From NCBI RefSeq assembly GCF_002257645.1, contig NZ_NQMO01000011.1, positions 1-64,000 on the forward strand: a DNA stretch of 64,000 bases, in the 5' to 3' direction. Under the pieces are notes generated by a model. The model had not been told where the DNA came from and did not search any database. It saw nothing but the letters and a program-made list of their open reading frames with translations. The DNA is from Paenibacillus sp. XY044. GTDB taxonomy: Bacteria > Bacillota > Bacilli > Paenibacillales > Paenibacillaceae. Shown here piece after piece: positions 7,522-15,702 of the stretch (position 1 is the stretch's first letter; each line of letters opens with the position of its first letter). The position numbers were made by a program, and so were the translations under genes.

Positions 7522-9423
7522 TTATACAGCCGCTGATGGAAAGGAGACGACCGCTTCGGTTCCCACCCCTTTTTCGCTTTTAAATTCAAGATTTCCCCCC
7601 ATGGCTTCCACGATCCGGAACGTAACCATTAGACCGAGCCCGGTCCCTTTCGTTTTGTTGGAGAAATACGGCTCGCCCAGCCGGGCAAGCTCCTCCGTGC
7701 TCATCCCTTCCCCATTATCCTGAATATGGATCACGATCCGACCGTCCATTTCGTAAGCCCATACGTTAATCTGGCCGCCTCCGCTAAGCGCCTCGATGCT
7801 GTTCTTCACCATATTGATCAAGGCCTGTTTAAATTTCGAAGAGTTTCCTTTCACCTGCAAGTGTTCCGGAATACGCATGTCGATCTGGACGCCCTGAAGG
7901 TTCGCAAGCGGAACGATGATACCTTCCACATGCCCCAGCTCTTCCTTGACGTTCAGTATGGAAATCCGTTCAAACTGCGGTTTGGCAAAGGTCAGGAAAT
8001 CGGTGATGATGCCTGCGGCCCGGTCCAGCTCCTCCAGGGCCATCGTCATATAGATTTTATCCTGGTTTCTGTATTTCTTGGTCAGCACCTGCAGGAAGCC
8101 GCGCGTTACCTGAAGCGGATTCCGGACCTCATGGGCGACGGATGCCGCCAATTCGCTGATGATGGCCATTTTCTCGGAGCGCTGCAGCTCGTTGTTGAAC
8201 ATTTCCAGCTCTCTTGAATATTTTACGATCTGTTCGTGGTTGATGGTATAATTCCGGCCTAGGATCAGCATCAAGGAGATGATGAATACCGCAGCCCCCC
8301 ATTTCCATAGAAACAGGTCATAATTGCCGTCCTTGAAAAAGAACCAGACCATCTCTCCGATAACCGTTAGCCCGAACACCGCAAAACCGACGGTAAAAAT
8401 TTCGGCGCTCCGGTTTCCTTTCACGGCATGGATAATCGAATTGCTGACGAGCAATATGGCTTGTACGATCATGACGACACCCAGAACGCGCACCGACAGG
8501 AAATAATGGATTCCGAAAAATTTGTCGTCCATAACGATGTTCGCCAGCATGAAGAGCAGGCAGAATGCCGAGTAAACGATTTGAAAATACAGCAGCTTCT
8601 TGATGATCGACCGGTACCCGCTGCCAAAGATCCGTTCGATAAAATAGGTTAGTGACGGAAGCAGCACAAACAGCGAGACATCCCACAAACGGGTGTAGAG
8701 CTTACCGTAATGCTTGTAAAAAGTATAAAGAAACGGGGAATACGTGATGACCAGAATTCCGGCGGATGCGATCACCAGACTCAGCGAAATCCAGGAAGCG
8801 TTCTGTTCCTTTTTCAAAAAAACCGAGCAAATGAGCATGACAAGCGCAATAAAAACAAACGCGCAGCCCAGTATGATATCGATCAAGTCTCTCTTGACGT
8901 AGTTGTCCAGCAATTCCGGATAGTTGCCCAGTTCAATCCCATGGCGCAGTCCGATGCGGTCCTTGGCGGATTGAACGCCTATGTACAGTATTTTATCGGA
9001 ATCATTTCTCTGAAGGGGAGTTAACACTTTGTTGTTATCGTATATATAGTCGCGGTTTGATTCGTAGATGGGGGTACTGCCGATAAAAATCGCAATGTTC
9101 TGTCCGTATATCTTAGGGATAAGCATGGAGGGAATGTCCCATTTCAAGGCAGGGAGCTTGGTTCGGATCCATAATGTCGATGATGTCCCCGGCCTTTGTG
9201 GCAAACCCATGCCGGCTTGGTTCGGGCTCCAGCCTTCGCTTGTCGTTATGGATCCGGGCCCTGCCGCAAGATCCGGGCTGTCCGCCCATTTGACCTCCCA
9301 CTCTGTAATCCAACGCTCACCCGCCTGCTTCGCCGAAGCGAATACCGGTGCCATCACGAACAGCAGGGTCAGGAAAGCGATCAGAGCCAGCTTCACGATT
9401 ACGGATTTGGGGAAACCCTTCAT
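7522..9423 (-). CDS. Membrane sensor histidine kinase, 7TMR-DISM type (kinase 2)
   Basis: A 633-residue paralogue of kinase 1 with the same layout. It has a cleavable-looking signal peptide (1-31, ending VFASA), an extracellular domain to about 175, about seven membrane helices (180-390), His431 in SVAHEVRNPLQ, and an ATPase domain with DNGEGM and GTGLGL. The membrane and kinase regions are closely alike in the two proteins, while the extracellular halves differ more. The ATG at 9423 is preceded by GAGGTG. Its 3' end faces the NHLP peptide gene with only 84 bases between. No response regulator is linked. The most likely output is a phosphorelay or an unlinked regulator, as with orphan sporulation kinases. 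Confidence 0.88.
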   Translation of the reverse strand: MKGFPKSVIVKLALIAFLTLLFVMAPVFASAKQAGERWITEWEVKWADSPDLAAGPGSITTSEGWSPNQAGMGLPQRPGTSSTLWIRTKLPALKWDIPSMLIPKIYGQNIAIFIGSTPIYESNRDYIYDNNKVLTPLQRNDSDKILYIGVQSAKDRIGLRHGIELGNYPELLDNYVKRDLIDIILGCAFVFIALVMLICSVFLKKEQNASWISLSLVIASAGILVITYSPFLYTFYKHYGKLYTRLWDVSLFVLLPSLTYFIERIFGSGYRSIIKKLLYFQIVYSAFCLLFMLANIVMDDKFFGIHYFLSVRVLGVVMIVQAILLVSNSIIHAVKGNRSAEIFTVGFAVFGLTVIGEMVWFFFKDGNYDLFLWKWGAAVFIISLMLILGRNYTINHEQIVKYSRELEMFNNELQRSEKMAIISELAASVAHEVRNPLQVTRGFLQVLTKKYRNQDKIYMTMALEELDRAAGIITDFLTFAKPQFERISILNVKEELGHVEGIIVPLANLQGVQIDMRIPEHLQVKGNSSKFKQALINMVKNSIEALSGGGQINVWAYEMDGRIVIHIQDNGEGMSTEELARLGEPYFSNKTKGTGLGLMVTFRIVEAMGGNLEFKSEKGVGTEAVVSFPSAAV

Positions 9424-9782
9424 TAAAACACCTCAAAAGTTAATATTTGTAAAATATTTAACTCCTATGTAGATTCGCTGTCATCATCCTTCACTCCTTC
9501 CTGTTCTTGCGGGCATCATCAAAAAATATATCATTTGCATAAATATGCAATATATCTAGAATATACCGTCATATATCTCATATTTATGCATTTGAAAACA
9601 TAAGAATCCCCGGGACCTCTTCGATCACAGCGTACCCGCTTTCGGGAACGCACAAGTGGGTACTTCGTTTATCATACCACTTTTTCCTAAGTATGGTAAC
9701 GATGTTTCACCATGAACCGGTCTGTTTATTAATGTACCAAACGATAGAGAATTTCCGATCAACGCTGAAAGGAGGGTTATCA
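9424..9782. other. AT-rich divergent control region upstream of kinase 2
   Basis: About 360 bases without a gene. It holds the inverted repeat TTGCATA-AA-TATGCAA at 9535-9550, a related ATTTATGCATTTG near 9582, and a second inverted repeat GTACCC...GGGTAC at 9632-9663. These may be regulator sites for the kinase 2 promoter (minus strand) and the small gene at 9783 (plus strand). Confidence 0.4.
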
Positions 9783-9947
9783 ATGAGTGAATCCCGCCGG
9801 AACAACGTGGAGGTTGAGCGTAAGGAAGTTCAGCAGAAGTCCGATTCCAGTCTTGTAGCATCCACTTTTATCAAATATGCGGCGTATATCATTATTTTTT
9901 TCGGTTTCCTCTACTTCTTGATCCGATACGTATTTCCGAAGTTTTAA
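9783..9947 (+). CDS. Small C-terminally anchored membrane protein, unknown function
   Basis: A 54-residue protein with a charged N-terminal half (RRNNVEVERKEVQQKSDSS) and one membrane helix (IKYAAYIIIFFGFLYFLI) at the C-terminus. The ATG at 9783 follows GAAAGGAGGG with ideal spacing, so the gene looks real despite its length. It lies 73 bases before the acidic protein gene and may share its transcript. I do not recognise a family. Confidence 0.7.
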   Translation: MSESRRNNVEVERKEVQQKSDSSLVASTFIKYAAYIIIFFGFLYFLIRYVFPKF

Positions 9948-10020
9948 TTCAGGGGCGGATATACGGACTCATTTCGGGCAACGGTAAAGGAAAGAATTTA
10001 TGCCAAAGGAGATGGATGAC

Positions 10021-10449
10021 ATGGCTGATGAGCATGATAAGGATATTAGAAGCGAAGCCGATTTGACCTATGACCGGTACGACCAGCAGCGCGAGCTTCC
10101 GCCCGAGTATGAGCTGCCCCGGGATGACTTCAAGGATACGGGGACGTACACCAAGCAAAGCATCAGCCGTGAGCCGGAAGCGGAGGACGTGAACTTCTAT
10201 GTCCGGTCCGATATGAGTCCTGAGCTTGGGGGCAGAGACTCGGCTCCCGCCTCGACCGAGACGTCCGGCGTTAATGCCGATGCTTCCCCGGCCGTTAACG
10301 AACGGACAGAGGACGAAGAGCTGCCGGACGTTCCGGACGCGGACGACATTTCGGCGAATAGCCCGGTCGACCCTTCCGCGATGTTGGAGGATATGCACGG
10401 TACGGACCTGATCAACGGTTATGACGGCGATGATTCCGAGGAACTGTAG
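10021..10449 (+). CDS. Acidic low-complexity hypothetical protein
   Basis: A 142-residue, strongly acidic protein rich in Asp, Glu, Ser and Pro (for instance ERTEDEELPDVPDADD near residue 100). No membrane segment or catalytic motif is visible, and it looks largely disordered. The ATG at 10021 is chosen because AAAGGAG lies nine bases upstream; the ATG at 10000 is a possible alternative. A strong terminator follows. I cannot assign a function. Confidence 0.65.
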   Translation: MADEHDKDIRSEADLTYDRYDQQRELPPEYELPRDDFKDTGTYTKQSISREPEAEDVNFYVRSDMSPELGGRDSAPASTETSGVNADASPAVNERTEDEELPDVPDADDISANSPVDPSAMLEDMHGTDLINGYDGDDSEEL

Positions 10450-10477
10450 CGGTACGTTCGTTTATGGTTATAAAAAA

Positions 10478-10514
10478 CAAAGACTCCGCCATTCCCGGCC
10501 GGAGTCCTTCTTTT
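10478..10514. terminator. Bidirectional terminator
   Basis: The hairpin GACTCCGCC...GGCCGGAGTC has an A-rich left flank and CTTCTTTT on the right. It separates the acidic protein gene from the convergent YeiH-type gene. Confidence 0.75.
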
Positions 10515-10538
10515 ATGTTCGCCAGTTCGTTTCGGCTC

Positions 10539-11564
10539 TTATGCTAACCCCAGCACCCTGACAAGGGCATACCCGACACCGGCAAGCAGGCAGGATCCGA
10601 TCAGCGCTGCGGCGAACGGCCGCCCCCCTTTGCGCCCGAAAACGGCAAAGTCGACGTTGAGGCCAAGTCCGGCCATCGCCATGGCCATCAGCATATAGGC
10701 TGCTGTGACGATCTGCGCTGCAGCGGACTCGGGCAGGATGCCCAGCGTATGGATGCCGCTCATGCCCAGGAAGCCAAGCACGAACCAGGGGATGGGGATG
10801 CGGCTTTTTTCTCCCGCTGCGCCCTTGCGGCTGCTCCACACGCCGACGAGCACGGCGACGGGCACGAGCAGCGCCACCCGGGTCAACTTGACGATGACGG
10901 CCATGTCTTCGGCCTCCTTGCCCCCGGGCGCCGCCGCCGCGATAGCATGGGCGACCTCATGGAGCGTGCCGCCCGCAAACACGCCGTATCCGGCCGGCGA
11001 AAGGCCGAGCAGCGGATACAGGCCGACGTACAGCAGCGTAAACAAGGTGCCGAGCAGGGCAACCACAGCGGCGCTCACCGCCGTCTCCTGCTCGTTCGCC
11101 CGGACCTGCGGGGCAATGGCGGCAACGGCTGCCGCCCCGCAAATGGCCGAACCGCAGGCGGACAGAAGCGACATGACCGGATCGACCTTCATCAGTCTGG
11201 CGATGCCGTATACCGCGAGCAGCGTAACGCTGATATTGATCACAGCCAGCAGCAGAACCCTCGGCCCGGCGTGAACGATGTCCGCCAGGTTTAGCCGCAT
11301 GCCGAGCAAAATAATGCCCAACCGCAGCAGCTTTTTATTGGAAAAGGCGATGCCGGGCATCGCGTACTCCGGCACGCCGACGGATGCACGGTAAGCCATG
11401 CCCAGCAGGATGGCCAGCACCAGCTGTCCCATGATGCCGAGAAAAGGCAGCAGCGCCAGCCCCTTGGCCAGCAGCGATAAAACAAATGTCAGGCAGAGCC
11501 CCAGCATGTAAGCGTTCAGATTGCGCTTTCTGCGAGGCAGGGCCGATCCCTGAGATGCAATCAT
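10539..11564 (-). CDS. YeiH/UPF0324-family putative sulfate exporter
   Basis: A 341-residue membrane protein with about ten helices and the family signatures ILLGMRLN, SACGSAICGAAAVAA and GGTLHEVAHAIAAA. YeiH-family proteins are annotated as putative sulfate exporters; the substrate is not proven for most members. The neighbouring divergent LysR regulator is the usual partner of this family (YeiE or CysL type), which supports the assignment. The ATG is at 11564, after GGGAGGAAT. Length is normal for the family. Confidence 0.88.
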   Translation of the reverse strand: MIASQGSALPRRKRNLNAYMLGLCLTFVLSLLAKGLALLPFLGIMGQLVLAILLGMAYRASVGVPEYAMPGIAFSNKKLLRLGIILLGMRLNLADIVHAGPRVLLLAVINISVTLLAVYGIARLMKVDPVMSLLSACGSAICGAAAVAAIAPQVRANEQETAVSAAVVALLGTLFTLLYVGLYPLLGLSPAGYGVFAGGTLHEVAHAIAAAAPGGKEAEDMAVIVKLTRVALLVPVAVLVGVWSSRKGAAGEKSRIPIPWFVLGFLGMSGIHTLGILPESAAAQIVTAAYMLMAMAMAGLGLNVDFAVFGRKGGRPFAAALIGSCLLAGVGYALVRVLGLA

Positions 11565-11663
11565 GATTTATTCCTCCCGTCAGTAGCCTGATCATCCTTG
11601 CGGCTTTCGATACGCTCACTATAGAATGTCCGGCTCCGGAAGGGAAATACCGATTTGCTATCC

Positions 11664-11688
11664 CAATCATCAGGATAACTTATGATTG
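11664..11688. promoter_or_regulatory. Inverted repeat, likely LysR operator
   Basis: The arms CAATCAT and ATGATTG are perfect and separated by 11 bases, a spacing usual for LysR-type activation sites. The site lies between the divergent yeiH-type gene and the LysR gene at 11783. Confidence 0.6.
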
Positions 11689-11782
11689 ATTGCGGCCCTC
11701 CCTCACGTTACACTGAATGTAATCTTCAGCGCCGCCTTAGCTTCACCTGCCGCAGAAGAAATGATGAACAGGAGTCCACGCC

Positions 11783-12685
11783 ATGATCACAGACACATTG
11801 AAGGTGTTCGTCACTGTAGCCGAAGAGCGTAATTTCTCCCGCGCCGCCAAGCTGCTTCATCTGTCCCAGCCGGGGGTAAGCCTGCATATCCGGAATTTGG
11901 AGGATGAGCTGGGCGCGAAGCTGATGCTCCGATCCCCGAAGCAGGTGAGACTAACCGAGGCCGGCGAAATCTTGTTCCGGAAGGCGAAGCAGATGCTTGC
12001 ACTGTACGAGGAGGCCCAGCAGGAGATCCATCTGCTCAGAGATGTCGTGACCGGCTCTTTGATCATTGGCGCGAGCTTTACGATCGGCGAATACATCCTT
12101 CCGGCCGTTCTCGCCGAATATGCACAGCAATACCCCGAAGTCGACGTGCAGGTTCACATCAGCAACACCGACAACATCGTGCACGATATCCGCGATGGGC
12201 GGTTTCATATCGGACTGGTTGAAGGCAGCACGACCGCCAAAGACGTGCAGCTGACCACGTTCATGGAGGATGAAATGGTGCTGGTGATGTCGCCCGATCA
12301 CCCCCTTGCCGTCTTCAAATCGATAGATCCCGGCATGCTGCAGGACCAGGTATGGGTCATGCGGGAGAGCGGTTCAGGCACGCGGGCATACAGCGACCGG
12401 CTGATTGAGGATGGAGGGCTTGCAGTCAAACGGAGCTTCGTCTTCAGCAGCAGCCAGGGCGTCAAGGAAGCCGCCGCCGCGGGGCTTGGCATCGCTGTCC
12501 TGTCCCGCTGGGTCGTTCGCAAGGAGCTGGCCAGCGGCGAGCTGAGCGAGGTCAAGCTGAAAGGAATGAAGCTCAGCCGGGACCTGCTGCAGGTTCACAG
12601 CAAAGATCAACCGGCTGGCATGGCACTGCTCAAATTCGTGCATATTTTGGAGCAGCACGCAAAGCGGCATTATGCCGATTTATGA
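11783..12685 (+). CDS. LysR-family regulator, YeiE/CysL-like
   Basis: A 300-residue LysR protein with an N-terminal winged helix (FVTVAEERNFSRAAKLLHLSQPGVSLHIRNLEDELG) and a C-terminal effector domain from about residue 90. It probably controls the divergent exporter gene and itself, sensing a sulfur or anion-related ligand. The ATG at 11783 follows CAGGAG. Its last 16 bases overlap the end of the convergent formate transporter gene, so the two transcripts would be antisense at their tails. Confidence 0.9.
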   Translation: MITDTLKVFVTVAEERNFSRAAKLLHLSQPGVSLHIRNLEDELGAKLMLRSPKQVRLTEAGEILFRKAKQMLALYEEAQQEIHLLRDVVTGSLIIGASFTIGEYILPAVLAEYAQQYPEVDVQVHISNTDNIVHDIRDGRFHIGLVEGSTTAKDVQLTTFMEDEMVLVMSPDHPLAVFKSIDPGMLQDQVWVMRESGSGTRAYSDRLIEDGGLAVKRSFVFSSSQGVKEAAAAGLGIAVLSRWVVRKELASGELSEVKLKGMKLSRDLLQVHSKDQPAGMALLKFVHILEQHAKRHYADL

Positions 12686-13485
12686 TTCACTTTATCCGCA
12701 AGAGGCAGCGTGGAGCCGGCGGGCTGACGGTAAGCGGCGAAATACGCAAGCGCCACGAAGACCGCTCCGCCGATGAGGTTGCCCAGAAACACAGCCGTAA
12801 AGTTCGGGAAGTATTGGCTCCAGCCCATCTGTCCCGCGAAGATCGCGGCCGGAATGACGAACATGTTGGCGACCACGTGCTGAAAGCCGATGGCAACAAA
12901 CGCCATGACCGGAAACCAGATCCCGATGATTTTTCCGGTAACATCCTTCGCGCCGTAACCCAGCCAGACTGCCAGACAGACGAGCCAATTGCAGCCGATG
13001 GCCGAGACAAAGGCCTGCAGGAACGAATCGTGCACCTTCGCTTCGGCTACCGCAACCGTTTTGGCCAGAAACGCCCCTTCCGTCAGCCCGGCGACATGTC
13101 CGAAGAAATAGGCGACGAACACCGCCCCGATAAAATTGGCGACCGTGACGAGAATCCAGTTCTTGAGGACGGAGCCAAAGCCTATTTTCCCAGAAAACCA
13201 CGCCATTGGAAGCGTCATCATGTTCCCCGTAAGCAGTTCCCCGCCGGCCAGAACGGTCAGGATCAGCCCTACCGGGAAGACGGCTGCACCAAGAAATCCG
13301 GCAACCGAGCCCCATTCCTTCGGAGCCGTTCCGATGACACGGATATCCAACAGAAATCCCAGCGCGATGAACGCACCCGCCAGGAAGCCTAGAATAAGAA
13401 TCGCGGGCAGCGTGAGCTTAGCTTTCTTCTCCCCCGTTTCAATAGCAATATCACGAATTTGCTGCGGTGAATAAAAAGACGACAT
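12670..13485 (-). CDS. Formate/nitrite transporter (FNT family)
   Basis: A 271-residue membrane channel of the FocA/NirC family. Six hydrophobic helices are visible with the family signatures TGNMMTLPMAW (helix 2 break region) and FQHVVANMFVIPAAI. It should move formate, or nitrite, across the membrane by a proton-coupled or channel mechanism. The context of MoaA, FdhD and formate dehydrogenase strongly suggests formate. The ATG at 13485 follows GGAAGGA. A 250-base leader with its own promoter and a strong hairpin lies upstream, so expression may be controlled by attenuation. Confidence 0.92.
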   Translation of the reverse strand: MSSFYSPQQIRDIAIETGEKKAKLTLPAILILGFLAGAFIALGFLLDIRVIGTAPKEWGSVAGFLGAAVFPVGLILTVLAGGELLTGNMMTLPMAWFSGKIGFGSVLKNWILVTVANFIGAVFVAYFFGHVAGLTEGAFLAKTVAVAEAKVHDSFLQAFVSAIGCNWLVCLAVWLGYGAKDVTGKIIGIWFPVMAFVAIGFQHVVANMFVIPAAIFAGQMGWSQYFPNFTAVFLGNLIGGAVFVALAYFAAYRQPAGSTLPLADKVNHKSA

Positions 13486-13569
13486 CGTACCATTCCTTCC
13501 GTTTTACTTTCGTAACATTCATCGATAGAAACCTGTGATTCGCAAAAAAATCCATTTTCCTTTTTTTTT

Positions 13570-13635
13570 CAAAAACAAAAAAACCGCTATGAATCAAGCC
13601 CTGGCTCTGCAGCCAAAGAATGATTAACAGCGGTT
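13570..13635 (-). terminator. Intrinsic terminator or attenuator between moaA and the formate channel gene
   Basis: On the minus strand AACCGCT...AGCGGTT forms the base of a long hairpin with internal pairs (TGATT/AATCA and GGCT/AGCC), followed by TTTTTTTGTTTTT. It lies about 85 bases before the channel start and downstream of a promoter-like pair. It could therefore attenuate the channel gene as well as end the moaA transcript. Confidence 0.7.
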
Positions 13636-13742
13636 AATTCCCCTACCCGATTCCTATAGGGAGATCAAACTCACATGACACGTAACCAATAGGGCAGGTG
13701 CATTCCCTACACCACCCCATTTGTCTATGACATTTCATACAT

Positions 13743-13772
13743 ATGATAAACATCGGTTCATAAATTTGTCAA
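13743..13772 (-). promoter_or_regulatory. Promoter for the formate channel leader
   Basis: TTGACA and TATCAT are separated by 18 bases on the minus strand, 37 bases past the moaA stop. The predicted transcript start near 13736 gives a leader of about 250 bases that includes the hairpin at 13570-13635. The rest of the leader contains pairable GC-rich segments but fits no riboswitch class I recognise. Confidence 0.5.
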
Positions 13773-13808
13773 CAATTAAAAACAAGCCGCCCAGCCCGGA
13801 ACAAGGCA

Positions 13809-14822
13809 TCATCCTCCGATCCGGGACATTTCCACCTTGGCTTCCCGGCCCGTGCCTGTACTGGCTTTACCGCGGTCCAGCGAATACCGGTCATGCCGCC
13901 CTTCCCAGATGGCTATGACTTGCTCCGCAATTTCGTCGTCGGTTGCGCCTGAGCGCAGCCATTCCCGCAGGTCGTGCCCCTTCGTCGCGAACAGGCAGGT
14001 GTAGAACATGCCGTCCGCCGACAATCGGCCCCGCGTACAGGTAGAGCAGAAGGCGTCGCTGACGGACGAAATGACGCCGATTTCGCCTTGGCCGTCGAGA
14101 AACCGGAAGCGGGAGGCCACCTCTCCCGCATAATTGGGATCGGCAGGTGCCAGCGGGAATTCGGCGTGAATCCGCTCCAGCATTTCCCGCTTGCTTACGA
14201 CCTGATCCCAGTTCCATCCGTTCGTATTGCCGACGTCCATATATTCGATCATGCGCAGAATATGGCCCCTCTCGCGAAAATAACGGACCATGGGCAGCAG
14301 GGCATGCTCGTTGACGCCCTTCTGCACCACCATGTTGACCTTCACGGCCAAACCCGCTTCGGCGGCGGCGTCAATGCCCTCCAGCACCTGCGATACCCTG
14401 GCCTTGCCGCCGTTCATCGCCAGGAAGGTCTCGTCATCGAGCGCATCCAGGCTGACGGCAACGCGCATCAAGCCCGCCTCGCGCAGCGTCCGGGCGTGCC
14501 GGGCCAGCAGGCTGCCGTTCGTCGTCAACGCCACATCCTCCACGCCGGGAATCCGGGACAACTCCCGGATGATATCGGGAAGCTCCTTGCGCAGCAGCGG
14601 TTCGCCGCCGGTGATGCGGATTTTCCGGGCTCCGAGGCGGGTGAAAATACGCGTAATCCGTACCGTTTCCTCTACGCTTAGGATGTGTTCCCTTGACAAA
14701 AAGGCGTAATCCTTGCCGAAAATTTCCTCGGGCATGCAATACCGGCAGCGGAAATTGCAGCGGTCCGTCACGGAAAGCCTCAAATCTCTGAGTATACGGT
14801 TGTATTGGTCATGGGTTTCCAT
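13809..14822 (-). CDS. moaA: GTP 3',8-cyclase MoaA (molybdenum cofactor synthesis)
   Basis: A 337-residue radical SAM enzyme that starts molybdopterin synthesis from GTP. The SAM cluster cysteines are in CNFRCRYC (22, 26, 29). The second cluster is formed by CSTCTRGRLSADGMFYTC near the C-terminus, and the protein ends in the conserved GG. The ATG at 14822 is used because AAGGAGGG precedes it; a longer frame to 14879 lacks this. It follows fdhD in the same direction. It presumably supplies cofactor for the formate dehydrogenase encoded divergently. Confidence 0.95.
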   Translation of the reverse strand: METHDQYNRILRDLRLSVTDRCNFRCRYCMPEEIFGKDYAFLSREHILSVEETVRITRIFTRLGARKIRITGGEPLLRKELPDIIRELSRIPGVEDVALTTNGSLLARHARTLREAGLMRVAVSLDALDDETFLAMNGGKARVSQVLEGIDAAAEAGLAVKVNMVVQKGVNEHALLPMVRYFRERGHILRMIEYMDVGNTNGWNWDQVVSKREMLERIHAEFPLAPADPNYAGEVASRFRFLDGQGEIGVISSVSDAFCSTCTRGRLSADGMFYTCLFATKGHDLREWLRSGATDDEIAEQVIAIWEGRHDRYSLDRGKASTGTGREAKVEMSRIGG

Positions 14823-14888
14823 GATGATCCCTCCTTTTTGAGGCTGCCAGTTCCCTTTATGCTTGAGCCCTAAGCTCAATTGCTGCGA

Positions 14889-15698
14889 TTAAGACTGCGC
14901 CCTGCACTCCGTAATACGGTGCGGGTGGGTATACACATTGCAGGATTGGCCGCGGATAAAACCGACGGCCGTAATGCCCAAATTGTCCGCCAGCTCCAGC
15001 GCAAGCGCGGTAGGCGCCGATTTGGACAAGATGACGGCACAGCCGATTTTCGCCACCTTCAGCAATATTTCCGAGGAAATTCTTCCGCTGAACACGATGA
15101 TTTTATCGTCCACCGCGATGTCGTTCTTCAGGCAGTGACCATAAATCTTATCCAGCGCATTATGCCGGCCGATATCCATTCTCGACAGGAGGATTCCGCT
15201 TCGGTCGCACAAAGCGGCGTTGTGCACGCCACCCGTGCGGTTAAACGTCTCAGCCCCTTCCTGCAGCTCGCGCACGAGCCGGAAGCAATCGTCAAAGGAC
15301 AGCTCCACCGGAGCCTGGTCCAGCACCTTGGCTGTTTTCGCGTCATTAAAAAACACGAAGCCCTGCCGGCTGGCGCCGCAGCAGGACGTGACATACCTTT
15401 TGCTGTAGAGCTGGCGGTGAAGGGGGCTCCATTTGCTGACCGTCGCATGGACGAACCCTTCCTCCTCCTGCACCCATAAGTCCTTGATTTCCCCGAGGCT
15501 TGAAATGACGCCTTCCGAGGCGAGATAGCCGATGGCCATCTCCTCAATATATTCGGGCGTACAGACGAGGGTTGCGAATTCCTCGCCGTTGATTTTGATC
15601 GTTACGGGATGCTCGTTCACGACCAATTCGGCCCGCTTCGCAATCTTTCCCTGCTCGTACCGGATCATGCCCGGTCTGCTCGTCACAGCGTCCATCAT
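14889..15698 (-). CDS. fdhD: FdhD sulfurtransferase for formate dehydrogenase maturation
   Basis: A 269-residue FdhD protein, which carries sulfur from a cysteine desulfurase to the molybdenum cofactor before insertion into formate dehydrogenase. The paired cysteines are in TSCCGASR. The conserved blocks FNRTGGVHNAALC, DIGRHNALDKIYG and SGRISSEIL are all present. The gene begins within a few bases of the stop of the DUF2294 gene, so the two are translationally close. It is followed by moaA. Confidence 0.94.
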   Translation of the reverse strand: MMDAVTSRPGMIRYEQGKIAKRAELVVNEHPVTIKINGEEFATLVCTPEYIEEMAIGYLASEGVISSLGEIKDLWVQEEEGFVHATVSKWSPLHRQLYSKRYVTSCCGASRQGFVFFNDAKTAKVLDQAPVELSFDDCFRLVRELQEGAETFNRTGGVHNAALCDRSGILLSRMDIGRHNALDKIYGHCLKNDIAVDDKIIVFSGRISSEILLKVAKIGCAVILSKSAPTALALELADNLGITAVGFIRGQSCNVYTHPHRITECRAQS

Positions 15699-15702
15699 CG
15701 CT

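Noticed and set aside
7516..7534. AGCGGCT/AGCCGCT hairpin as terminator of the NHLP peptide gene
   Set aside because: It has no T-run on either strand and overlaps the end of the kinase 2 coding region.
13570..13772. T-box, ZTP, THF or Moco riboswitch before the formate channel gene
   Set aside because: None of the conserved sequence blocks of these classes could be found, so only an unassigned leader is reported.
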